Of a DNA stretch of 40,769 nucleotides, positions 7,409 to 14,565 are shown in pieces. Source of the DNA: Candidatus Hydrogenedentota bacterium (GTDB taxonomy: Bacteria; Hydrogenedentota; Hydrogenedentia; Hydrogenedentales; SLHB01); contig JACRLJ010000154.1 of NCBI GenBank assembly GCA_016215105.1, positions 1-40,769 on the forward strand, given 5' to 3'. The notes below the pieces were generated by a model. It searched no databases, was not told the origin of the DNA, and was given only the letters and a program-made list of their open reading frames with translations. How positions within the stretch are numbered: the first letter of the stretch is position 1; the number at the start of each line of letters is the position of its first letter. Both the position numbers and the translations under genes were made by a program.

Positions 7409-8050
7409 TCACCCTTCCGCGCGAACGATCTCCAACACCCCCCGCCGCAGCCCCTCCCGGGACCAATTGTCTTCTATACGTTCCACGTGGAACGTGGCGG
7501 GAAACTCGCCCAATGTCTTCGGCATCTGACACAGAAAGACGCACCCCTTCGGCATATACCTCAAGACCTGCCGACGCAGCTTCTCCGGCCTCTCCACCGC
7601 CCGGGCCGTTATCACCTGCGGCGTCAGCCCCTTGGCCGCCGCAGGAAATTCGCCCAGAACCACCGTGCTGCGCGACAAGCCCAAGGCCTCCACGGCCCGC
7701 CTCAAAAACGCCGCCTTCTTCTCAGACCGTTCCACCAAATAAACCGTCAGACCTGGAAGCGCAATCGAGATTGGAACAGCCGGAAACCCCCCGCCACCGC
7801 CGATATCCAGCAACACCCCCTCCGGCCCCGCATAGCGCTGTACCAACGGCGCCAAACTAAGCGAGTCCGGGATATGGATCTCCCCCAGGCGGAGACAGTC
7901 CCCCGCGGACACCAGCGAACACGCCTCGTTACACTCCGCGACCAACCGGCAGAACGCTTCGAGCTGATCAACCTGACCGCCGGATAGTGTAACCCCATCC
8001 TGGATCAGCAGCGCCCCAATTCTCTCATAAATCACATTATTCACATTCAT
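7409..8050 (-). CDS. rsmG: 16S rRNA (guanine527-N7)-methyltransferase RsmG
   Basis: Methylates N7 of G527 in the 530 loop of 16S rRNA, using SAM. The 213-residue length is normal. Family blocks in order are GEIHIPDSLSLAPLV (56-70), the SAM loop LLDIGGGGGFPAVPISI (80-96), VYLVERSEKKAAFLRRAV (103-120) and TARAVERPEKL (157-167). The glycine loop is unusually rich in glycine: GGGGGFP, where most relatives have GTGAGFPG. The ATG at 8050 has no strong ribosome site. Outside proteobacteria rsmG often stands apart from mnmG/parAB, as here. The frameshifted remnant follows directly downstream. Confidence 0.93.
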   Translation of the reverse strand: MNVNNVIYERIGALLIQDGVTLSGGQVDQLEAFCRLVAECNEACSLVSAGDCLRLGEIHIPDSLSLAPLVQRYAGPEGVLLDIGGGGGFPAVPISIALPGLTVYLVERSEKKAAFLRRAVEALGLSRSTVVLGEFPAAAKGLTPQVITARAVERPEKLRRQVLRYMPKGCVFLCQMPKTLGEFPATFHVERIEDNWSREGLRRGVLEIVRAEG

Positions 8051-8487
8051 CCCATTTAACCGATCGTCAACTACCAGTCCACACCCAACTCAGCCACAGC
8101 ATAGCCCTCCAAGCCGCCCAAATCCACAGCCAGCCCACCCTAAACCTATGCGCAGCGCCATCTCCGGTTTGACTTCGCCCTGCCCGTCTGCTATTTTCCC
8201 GCAGGAAGTCCAACAATTATCCCAACTTCGGCAGTTGGCCGGGACCGACCCCTTGTTTCGCGAAACCCTCTTGCGCGAAATAACGTGTCTGACCCTTTCC
8301 CCGAGCACGGGTACGTTGCGCGCCGCAGACTCCCGATCGAGTGCGAGTTCAGCGCCCCTGCAATGCGCCAACAATCGAACTTGGGTTTACACAACTTAGC
8401 CACTTTGTCAGCGCCCCTTGCGCTATGCATGCCTGGTGCTGATAGAGAAGTCATGTCGTTGACAACGAAATTGCGCCTCAACTGCCT
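8051..8487. other. intergenic stretch without a gene, with a degenerate palindromic element
   Basis: Between the divergent rsmG and the mutase-like gene no frame looks coding. At 8241-8297, GGGACCGACCCC ... TTTCGCGAAA ... TTGCGCGAAA ... GTGTCTGACCC is a weak relative of the two palindromic elements near tRNA-Ser. A promoter for each flanking gene must lie here, but I cannot place one convincingly. Confidence 0.45.
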
Positions 8488-8499
8488 TAGGAGGTTTTC

Positions 8500-9714
8500 G
8501 TGCGTTACCTGGTCCTGCTCGGAGATGGCATGGCCGATTTCCCTCTCGCGGAACTCGATGGCCGGACGCCTCTCGAGGCGGCGTTCACACCCGCCATGGA
8601 TGAAATGGCGAAGCGGGGCATGTCAGGCCTCTTCTGTCCTATCCCCGCCAATCTCCCGCCCGGCAGCGACATCGGCAACCTCTCCATGTTCGGCTACAAC
8701 CCCAACGAAACCTTCACGGGCCGTGCGCCACTTGAAGCCGCCAACCAGGGCATCTCTCTGGCCGACGATCAAGTCGCATTTCGCTGCAATCTCGTGTCTC
8801 TCGGCGACGGTCTCATGCGCGACTTATCGTCCGGCCATATTACCACCGAAGAAGCGGCCGTGCTCATCGCGGCGCTAAACGAAGCCTTGTCGAAGTATCC
8901 CGTCAAGTTCCACCCGGGCGTAAGCTACCGCCACTTGGCCATCGTGACCGCGGGCGCCATTTCCGCGGAGGACCTGGCGCGCATTGACTGTACACCCCCG
9001 CATAATATACCAGATAAGCCCTACGCCGACTATCTTCCCCAGGGCGCGGGCTCCGATCTGATCAACGCGCTCATACGTCAGTCGCAGCCCGTGCTCGAGA
9101 AGCATCCCGTGAACGCCGCACGTATCGCGAACGGTAAAGCGCCCGCCACCTCCGCGTGGCTGTGGGGACAAGGCCGCGCGCCGTCTCTCGCCACCTACCG
9201 CGACCGGTTCGGCATCAGCGGCGCCGTGATCTCCGCGGTGGACTTGGTAAATGGCATTGGCGTGTGCGCCGGATTCGAAGTCATTCGCGTGCCGGGCGCT
9301 ACCGGCTATCTCGACACCAATTACGAAGGCAAAGTGTCCGCCGCGTTGGACGCGCTCAACCGCCACGACTTTGTATTCGTCCATGTCGAGGCGCCCGACG
9401 AAACCAGCCACCAAGGCCGCACCGACCTCAAGATCCAAGCCATCAACGATTTTGATCGCCGCATCGTCGCGCCCTGCCTCGAGTACGCTCACCGCGCCGG
9501 TGACGTCCGCGTCCTCGTCGCCCCCGACCACATTACTGCCATCTCCACCCGCACCCACGCCGGGGGCCCCGTCCCCTTCGCCCTATGCGGACCCGGAATC
9601 ACCCCCAACGGCTGCCGCGCCTACAACGAACGCGAAGCCGCCGCCAAAGGAGTCCTCTTCCCCGACGGCTACCGCCTCGTCCCCTTCATGCTAGGCCAGC
9701 CTGTTTCAAACTGA
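8500..9714 (+). CDS. archaeal-type cofactor-independent phosphoglycerate mutase homologue (possible homoserine kinase)
   Basis: Alkaline-phosphatase-superfamily protein of 404 residues, related to ApgM, which interconverts 2- and 3-phosphoglycerate. Metal-site blocks are visible: LLGDGMAD with Asp9 at the N-terminus, PPGSDIGNLSMFGY around 53-66 with the candidate phospho-Ser62, HVEAPDETSHQG in the C-terminal third, and PDHITAISTRTHAGGPVP. Bacterial members have been proposed as homoserine kinases from neighbourhoods lacking ThrB (TIGR02535-type annotation). asd lies about 2.3 kb upstream, which fits either role weakly. The start is GTG at 8500, set by the TAGGAGG ribosome site at 8488-8494. 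No other threonine gene is adjacent, so function stays open. Confidence 0.85.
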   Translation: MRYLVLLGDGMADFPLAELDGRTPLEAAFTPAMDEMAKRGMSGLFCPIPANLPPGSDIGNLSMFGYNPNETFTGRAPLEAANQGISLADDQVAFRCNLVSLGDGLMRDLSSGHITTEEAAVLIAALNEALSKYPVKFHPGVSYRHLAIVTAGAISAEDLARIDCTPPHNIPDKPYADYLPQGAGSDLINALIRQSQPVLEKHPVNAARIANGKAPATSAWLWGQGRAPSLATYRDRFGISGAVISAVDLVNGIGVCAGFEVIRVPGATGYLDTNYEGKVSAALDALNRHDFVFVHVEAPDETSHQGRTDLKIQAINDFDRRIVAPCLEYAHRAGDVRVLVAPDHITAISTRTHAGGPVPFALCGPGITPNGCRAYNEREAAAKGVLFPDGYRLVPFMLGQPVSN

Positions 9715-9756
9715 CGCAGCAGCTGTCCCTACGACCTCGGGCAAAGATGAACGCCC

Positions 9757-9804
9757 CAGGGTAGGGCCGTTTTGCTAGGGTAGGGCCGTTTTGCCAAAAC
9801 GGCC
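9757..9804 (+). repeat. short direct repeat ending in a perfect palindrome
   Basis: AGGGTAGGGCCGTTTTGC occurs twice in a row (from 9758 and 9777). The second copy runs into its own inverse, GGCCGTTTTG (9784-9793) / CAAAACGGCC (9795-9804) with a one-base centre. It lies just past the mutase-like gene and may serve as its transcription end, though no T-tract follows. The rest of 9715-10141 holds a second, looser inverted repeat (TGGCCACC ... GGTGGCC, about 9894-9929) and no gene. Confidence 0.6.
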
Positions 9805-10141
9805 ACCCGTCACCAAGACTACCGCCTACCGCCCACCCCACCGGCGCCACGTCTCTCTTTTCGCCAGCGGCGATACATATCAAAGCCCTGAATTGGCCAC
9901 CGGAGGCCTTGCGAAGGTGGCCTACCCAGGGAAAACGAGGAGACCCAATGGGATTTCCCTGAAGGGGAAAAACAGCGGCCTAGCTATTCGTATCTGCCGC
10001 GCCAAAACAGACGACCCAGACGAATACCAACTATGCGCCACCAATTCTCAAACGTGACGCGACACAGGATCATCGCGCAGCCCCTGCATTAACCTCGATG
10101 TCCTGATGAACCGTCTCGCCCGCCTCGTGCGACTCCCCGGA

Positions 10142-10951
10142 CTAGTTCTTAGTCATAACGTAGAACCAGGGAGCTTTACCACGGTTTGTGACGTCGCCGT
10201 TTATCCACTCCATGAAAAGGAACTGCGTGTTATTCATCGTCTTAACGGTGTACTTGCCGCGGACTTGGTCGCCAGGACGCCAGACGATTCCTTTGCTCCA
10301 CCGCCAAGGTCCGGAGGTTCGGCCGTCGGGTTTGACCTGCAACTCCTTGAGAAACAGATCGCCCGAAAAGGCCTTTTTCCCCGGCACGAACTCCTCGATG
10401 GTTTGCACGTAATCCACACTGGTCCATGAACCGATCATGTCAGGATCGTCCACAAACGCCGGGGCTTCAGTCGTAACCGCTACGGTCCTATGCGGAGTAC
10501 TGAATTCGCCCTTCTTTAGGACGTTGAACCGGGGCCTTCCATAAAGTTCGGGGCTTGTCCATTCCACGAATAGAAACGGCACGCCTTTGATCGTCTGAAT
10601 CGTGTATGTGGCGAGTGTCCTGTCCCACGGATGCCACAGAGTTCCCTTACTCCACAGCCAAGGACCCGACGTCTTTCCGTCTGCTCTGAATTCGACTCCC
10701 GGGACATACGGGTTCTCCGTCAATATCGTTCTCTCCGGCACGAACTCCTCGATGGTTTGCGTGAAGCCCACACTTACCCAGGAGCCGAGCGCGTCGGGAT
10801 CGTCCACGAACGCCGGGGCTCTAGTCACGAGCGTAACCACTTGTCCCCCAACCAATACGACTTTGGATCTGAATAGGCTAACCGCGATAGGGGTCAAGAC
10901 AATGACGGCCACGACCGTCGCCGCCAGGATCTTCAACTTCTTACTAAGCAC
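10142..10951 (-). CDS. membrane-anchored protein with two BlaR1-tail-like domains
   Basis: 269-residue protein with one N-terminal membrane segment (KILAATVVAVIVLTPIAVSLF, given here as residues about 7-27) and an outside part made of two copies of a ~105-residue domain. Each copy runs: FVDDPD-x-x-GSW-x-SV, QTIEEFVP, a GKTSGPW-x-WSKG core, a YTI/YTVKT strand, FLF-EW, and an RGK/RPRFNVL-type end. As I recall, similar domains occur at the C-terminus of BlaR1-like peptidases and in stand-alone Firmicutes proteins; no function is established to my knowledge. The start is GTG at 10951 because GCGGAGG sits seven bases before it. An upstream in-frame TTG (10966) overlaps that site. It is the last gene of a three-gene operon, 21 bases after the Yip1-like gene. 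Confidence 0.7.
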   Translation of the reverse strand: MLSKKLKILAATVVAVIVLTPIAVSLFRSKVVLVGGQVVTLVTRAPAFVDDPDALGSWVSVGFTQTIEEFVPERTILTENPYVPGVEFRADGKTSGPWLWSKGTLWHPWDRTLATYTIQTIKGVPFLFVEWTSPELYGRPRFNVLKKGEFSTPHRTVAVTTEAPAFVDDPDMIGSWTSVDYVQTIEEFVPGKKAFSGDLFLKELQVKPDGRTSGPWRWSKGIVWRPGDQVRGKYTVKTMNNTQFLFMEWINGDVTNRGKAPWFYVMTKN

Positions 10952-10972
10952 GTCCCACCTCCGCAAACGTTA

Positions 10973-11593
10973 CTAACCCATTGCCCACACCGCGAGCACT
11001 ACGATGAGCGCCTTCGAGATAATCTCCCCAAAGAGCGTCGCGACCACGAATGCGGTCACCGCTTTCCACCCTCTTGCGTTGCACGAAACAGAGAAGCCGT
11101 TGTACATCAGAATAACCATCCAGATAAGCATCGCAACGACCATTAGCGCCACAAACGAGAATGCCGCCATATCGGCCGGAATGGACTCCAGATTCATCAC
11201 GGTCAGACGCCCTATCTGGCGTTGGTAACCCGGCAGCAACGCAACGAACGCCATCACCAGTGTCGGGAATCGCGCCAACGCCGCCGTGCCGAAGACATCT
11301 ATGGAGCGCATGCGGCTCTTGGATATCAGCAGTCCCGCCAGACAAAGCGGGAGCGCCGCCGAAACCCAGGAAATCCCTCCCTCGACCAGGAACAACCACA
11401 ACGGAGCGGCCGCCCCCGTGTGGAAATCCAGAACGCCGTCAAAGTGAGAGTTGCTGACGGAACCGTTATAACCGGCCAAGAGTAGTACCGCGAGCCCCAT
11501 CGCAAGCGCCCTCCCACCCGCGATGAAATGGAACGGATTAAACAACCATGCCCTCAGACTGTCTCGAGACGGGAATGCCATCGTTTCCGTCAT
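10973..11593 (-). CDS. Yip1-family-like integral membrane protein
   Basis: 206-residue hydrophobic protein with about five membrane segments. The N-terminal amphipathic start FNPFHFIAGGRALAMGLAVLLL and the later blocks ALARFPTLVMAFVALLPG, FSFVALMVVAMLIWMVILMYNGFSVS and GWKAVTAFVVATLFGEIISKALIVV resemble bacterial Yip1-domain proteins (PF04893). Those have no proven function. The ATG at 11593 overlaps the stop of the upstream regulator gene by four bases (ATGA), so the two are translationally coupled. In Bacteria such proteins often sit with regulators or transporters. Here it lies between a DUF2089 regulator and an anchored two-domain protein, suggesting an envelope-sensing unit. Confidence 0.65.
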   Translation of the reverse strand: MTETMAFPSRDSLRAWLFNPFHFIAGGRALAMGLAVLLLAGYNGSVSNSHFDGVLDFHTGAAAPLWLFLVEGGISWVSAALPLCLAGLLISKSRMRSIDVFGTAALARFPTLVMAFVALLPGYQRQIGRLTVMNLESIPADMAAFSFVALMVVAMLIWMVILMYNGFSVSCNARGWKAVTAFVVATLFGEIISKALIVVLAVWAMG

Positions 11594-11916
11594 GACTTTG
11601 TCTCCTTGTCTCTTGCCGGCGATACTTCCGTCGTCAAGGATCTCAGCGTTTCGATAAGGGTGTCCAGCCGGTTGCGGACGGTTGGATACGAAACCCCATA
11701 CACCCGTGCGAGCTCCTTGAGGCTTCCACTGGATTGGACGAGATTAAGCAGGAAGGTCTGTTCGTCGGGTGTCAGGCGCGCAACCGCTGGAAGCCCAAAA
11801 TCGCCCTCGACGGCGCTCGCGCAGATCCCGCACTCAAGGCGCTTCACCCGAAGCGTTTCGCCACAACTCGGGCACTTAACTGGAAGGGTTCTTCTTTCCA
11901 TTATAATCCATTTCAC
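11590..11916 (-). CDS. DUF2089-family zinc-ribbon/HTH regulator
   Basis: Small protein (108 residues from GTG at 11916, or 103 from ATG at 11901). The N-terminal zinc ribbon CPSCGE ... CGICAS has four cysteines at 15, 18, 29 and 32 in the longer form. A C-terminal helix-turn-helix follows: LARLTPDEQ-type linker, then SLKELARVYGVSYPTVRNRLDTLIETL. This is the layout of DUF2089 proteins, which are thought to be transcription regulators. Neither start has a strong ribosome site; the longer form fits the leader length better. It is the first gene of the operon, directly behind an AT-rich promoter that overlaps two direct repeats, so autoregulation is plausible. Confidence 0.8.
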   Translation of the reverse strand: MKWIIMERRTLPVKCPSCGETLRVKRLECGICASAVEGDFGLPAVARLTPDEQTFLLNLVQSSGSLKELARVYGVSYPTVRNRLDTLIETLRSLTTEVSPARDKETKS

Positions 11917-11936
11917 TTTCGTTTACTTTATCCACC

Positions 11937-11972
11937 GCTAAATAATATATCATAGCTAATAAATTATATCAA
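11937..11972 (-). promoter_or_regulatory. promoter of the DUF2089 operon overlapped by two direct repeats
   Basis: On the minus strand, TTGATA (-35, 11972-11967), a 17-base spacer and TATATT (-10, 11949-11944) form a good sigma-70 promoter in an unusually AT-rich patch. The same DNA holds two direct repeats: GATATAATTTATTAGC (11970-11955) and GATATATTATTTAGC (11951-11937). They are spaced about 18 bases apart and cover both boxes. A dimeric or paired repressor binding here would shut the operon. The DUF2089 protein encoded just downstream is the obvious candidate. Confidence 0.65.
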
Positions 11973-12690
11973 TATGTCCTTGTGCTGATTGGAACGAAAC
12001 CGGGAACGCTGCCCGTCTTCTGAAACCCGGCCACCGTGGCTAAGCTTCGCCAGTCAATGCGTCAACGAGGAGGTCACACTAATCGCAGTTGTGTATATCA
12101 AAATACCCCTCGTTTAACCTCCGTTCTCCTCCCGAGCCCTGCCGGACCCGTACCCGGTCGCGCGCCACCGACAACTCTACAATCCCTTGCGCTGCACTAG
12201 CTTATCCCTGGAGACCCCTTGTTTCGAGAACACGCTCATCCCCCCATTCCGCCGGAGACCCTCGCCCGCGACCCTTGTATCGCAAACCGGCGCCGGCCAA
12301 CGCCATGCCCCCGTCACGACCCAAACCCACACGCGCCGAGTACTGCCGCGTTCGCCAAACACGGCGCCCCGAACCACGCACAATCGCTATCGCGAATCCC
12401 CGCCACGGCTCCCTGATCTCCTCAAACTACCCTCGAAGCCGAAACAGCCGCCCTTCATATATAGGGGCGCTTTGTGACACGTCCGGCGCATACTGTTCCG
12501 GCGACCGGCATTTCCTCCCCGGTAATGTCCGGCTTGAGCCGCGAGAAGAGAGGAGCCTATACGCATAACTTCCAGAAAGGAAAAGCGCTGAATCAGCCGA
12601 CCCGGTCAGGTTCAGCTTGCAGTCGCGACCAATTACTGTGTAATCTCTAGTGTTTACACGCCGAAATCGGCCCCCGGCCACGGCGCCTCA
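11973..12690. other. long intergenic stretch without a recognisable gene
   Basis: About 720 bases between the divergent DUF2089 operon and cimA. Open frames exist on both strands, but they are rich in Arg/Pro/Ser and lack any family feature. A loosely paired segment occurs near 12589-12616 (CTGAA ... GAC CCG GTC ... TTCAG) and could be part of a cimA leader. I cannot assign it to a known riboswitch class. No tRNA or repeat family member was seen. Confidence 0.5.
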
Positions 12691-12707
12691 GGATAGGAGA
12701 GGGAAGC

Positions 12708-14297
12708 TTGTCCCAGCGTATCGAGATCTATGACGTAACCCTGCGCGATGGCGCGCAAGGCCCGAATATCAAGTTTTCGGCTGACGACCAGCTTCGCGTC
12801 GTGCGCGAACTGGACCGATTCGGCGTGGCGTACATCGAGGGGGGCCAGCCCGGCTCGAACCCCAAAGCCGCCGAACTCTTCATTCGGACACGCGACCTCG
12901 ATCTCACGAATGCGAAAATGGCCGCCTTTGGCAGCACCCGCAATCCCAAGTCCGCGCCTGAAGACGACGCCAACATCAAGGCGCTCCTCAGCGCCGAGAC
13001 CGAAGTCGTCACGATTTTCGCAAAATCGTCGCCCACCCACGCCAAAGAAATCCTGCGCGTCAGCCTGGACGAGAATCTCAAGATCATCGAGGATTCCGTC
13101 GCCTACCTCCGCTCGCAGAACCGCCGCGTGTTTGTGGACGCCGAGCACTTCTTCGACGGCTATGCGGAAGATTCGAGCTACGCCCTTGCGGCGCTCGAAA
13201 CCGCCTCGCGCGCCGGCGCCGAAGTCCTGATCCTGTGCGACACCAACGGAGGCCGCCTCCCCTGGGAAGTGGCCGAGACGATCCGCGCCGTGCGCAAACG
13301 CCTGCCCGCCGCGCAGTTGGGCATCCATGCCCACAACGACTGCGGCTGCGGCGTGGCCAACTCCATCACGGCGGTAGCCGAAGGCGTGGTCCACATTCAG
13401 GGCACGATCAACGGCTACGGCGAACGCACCGGCAACGCCAACCTGTGTACCATCATTCCCGACGTGCAACTGAAGATGGGTGTGCCATTGGTCACGCCCG
13501 AGCAGCTTGCCACGCTCAATCGGCTGTCGCACCTGGTAGCGGAACTGGCCAACATGACGCCCCGCGATTCGGACCCCTTCGTGGGCCGGGACGCCTTTAC
13601 GCACAAGGGCGGAATGCACGCGGACGCCGTCAGAAAGCTCAAGCACAGCTACGAGCACATTGATCCGGGTCACGTGGGCAGCAGCACGCATATCGCCGTG
13701 AGCGAGGTCGCGGGCCGTTCGAGTCTGCTGCAAAAGGCCGCAGAACTGGGCATCCAACTCGAACGCGACGGCAAGGAAACCCGCGCCATCCTTCAGCGCG
13801 TGAAGGAGCTCGAAAACGAGGGCTACGAGTTCGAAGGGGCGGACGCCTCCCTCGAACTGATCATGCGCAAAGCGACCGGCGCATACCGCAGGTTCTTTAC
13901 GGTGCAAGGGTTCCGCGTCAGCGTCGAACAGCAGGGCAAGAACGGCGAGCCATCCGTGTCCGAAGCCACATTGAAACTGACCCTGCCCGACGGCTTATTG
14001 ATGCACACCGCGGCGGAGGGCCACGGTCCCGTCGACGCGTTGAACAACGCGTTGCGCAAGGCGCTCGAAGGCACCTACCCCGAATTGCGCGACGTCCACC
14101 TCGAGGACTACAAGGTGCGTATCCTCGACGCCCAGGCCGCTACCAGCGCAAAGACCCGCGTATTGATCGAATCCAGCGACAGCGACCTGACCTGGGACAC
14201 GGTCGGCGTGTCGGAAAACATCATCTCCGCGTCTTACCAGGCGCTGGTGGATAGTATCGAATACAAGCTCCTCCGATCCCGCGGCCCCGTCGAATAA
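12708..14297 (+). CDS. cimA: (R)-citramalate synthase
   Basis: Condenses pyruvate and acetyl-CoA to (R)-citramalate, the threonine-independent entry into isoleucine synthesis. The 529-residue protein has the DRE-TIM catalytic domain: DVTLRDGAQGPNIKFS near the N-terminus, CDTNGG around 183-188, and the metal site HAHNDCGCGVANS near 205-217, followed by GTINGYGERTGNANL. Past about residue 370 comes the LeuA-type C-terminal regulatory domain, usually the site of feedback inhibition. It is CimA rather than 2-isopropylmalate synthase by length and by the INGYGERTGNANL pattern. The start is TTG at 12708 with GGAGAGGGA just upstream. No other branched-chain gene is adjacent; the IlvC-like gene 15 kb away is unlikely to be its partner because its active site differs. 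Confidence 0.93.
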   Translation: MSQRIEIYDVTLRDGAQGPNIKFSADDQLRVVRELDRFGVAYIEGGQPGSNPKAAELFIRTRDLDLTNAKMAAFGSTRNPKSAPEDDANIKALLSAETEVVTIFAKSSPTHAKEILRVSLDENLKIIEDSVAYLRSQNRRVFVDAEHFFDGYAEDSSYALAALETASRAGAEVLILCDTNGGRLPWEVAETIRAVRKRLPAAQLGIHAHNDCGCGVANSITAVAEGVVHIQGTINGYGERTGNANLCTIIPDVQLKMGVPLVTPEQLATLNRLSHLVAELANMTPRDSDPFVGRDAFTHKGGMHADAVRKLKHSYEHIDPGHVGSSTHIAVSEVAGRSSLLQKAAELGIQLERDGKETRAILQRVKELENEGYEFEGADASLELIMRKATGAYRRFFTVQGFRVSVEQQGKNGEPSVSEATLKLTLPDGLLMHTAAEGHGPVDALNNALRKALEGTYPELRDVHLEDYKVRILDAQAATSAKTRVLIESSDSDLTWDTVGVSENIISASYQALVDSIEYKLLRSRGPVE

Positions 14298-14309
14298 TAG
14301 GCAATTCGC

Positions 14310-14428
14310 GGGAGGGGCGGCGTCCCCGCCGACCGGTTTGTTCAAGATCGTCGGTTTTCCACAATAAGCGTTCCGCGTGATTGGTCGGCTCGTGACATCC
14401 CAGGTCGGCGAGGACGCCGACCTTCCCG
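14310..14428. repeat. two GGGAGGG-type hairpins facing each other
   Basis: The forward element at 14310-14336 (GGGAGG, stem GGCGGCG/CGCCGACC with one bulged base, loop TCCC) follows cimA. An element in the opposite orientation at 14401-14428 has perfect stem GTCGGCG/CGCCGAC around AGGA. They belong to the same family as the hairpins at 2420, 34447 and 40510. They may end cimA transcription. The 14298-14565 gap holds nothing else I can name. Confidence 0.6.
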
Positions 14429-14565
14429 GAGAGACCCGCGTAACGGGCCGCGTTGCGGGAACTTCTTCGCGCAACGATGGATCTACTCTTCCCAGGCTGC
14501 AACGCGAGAACAGTCCTATCCGTCTGCTTTGCGGCATTCTTCCCCGGAATGGTACGATTGGAGTT

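Noticed and set aside
8875-9558. 227-codon open frame opposite the mutase-like gene
   Set aside because: Antisense of a gene with clear motifs; no ribosome site or family signal.
12089-12568. 159-codon open frame between the DUF2089 operon and cimA
   Set aside because: Arg/Pro/Ser-rich sequence with no ribosome site or homology signal; looks non-coding.
12654-13907. 417-codon open frame opposite cimA
   Set aside because: Composition (His/Gly/Val-rich, no domain) is that of an antisense frame of a well-identified gene.
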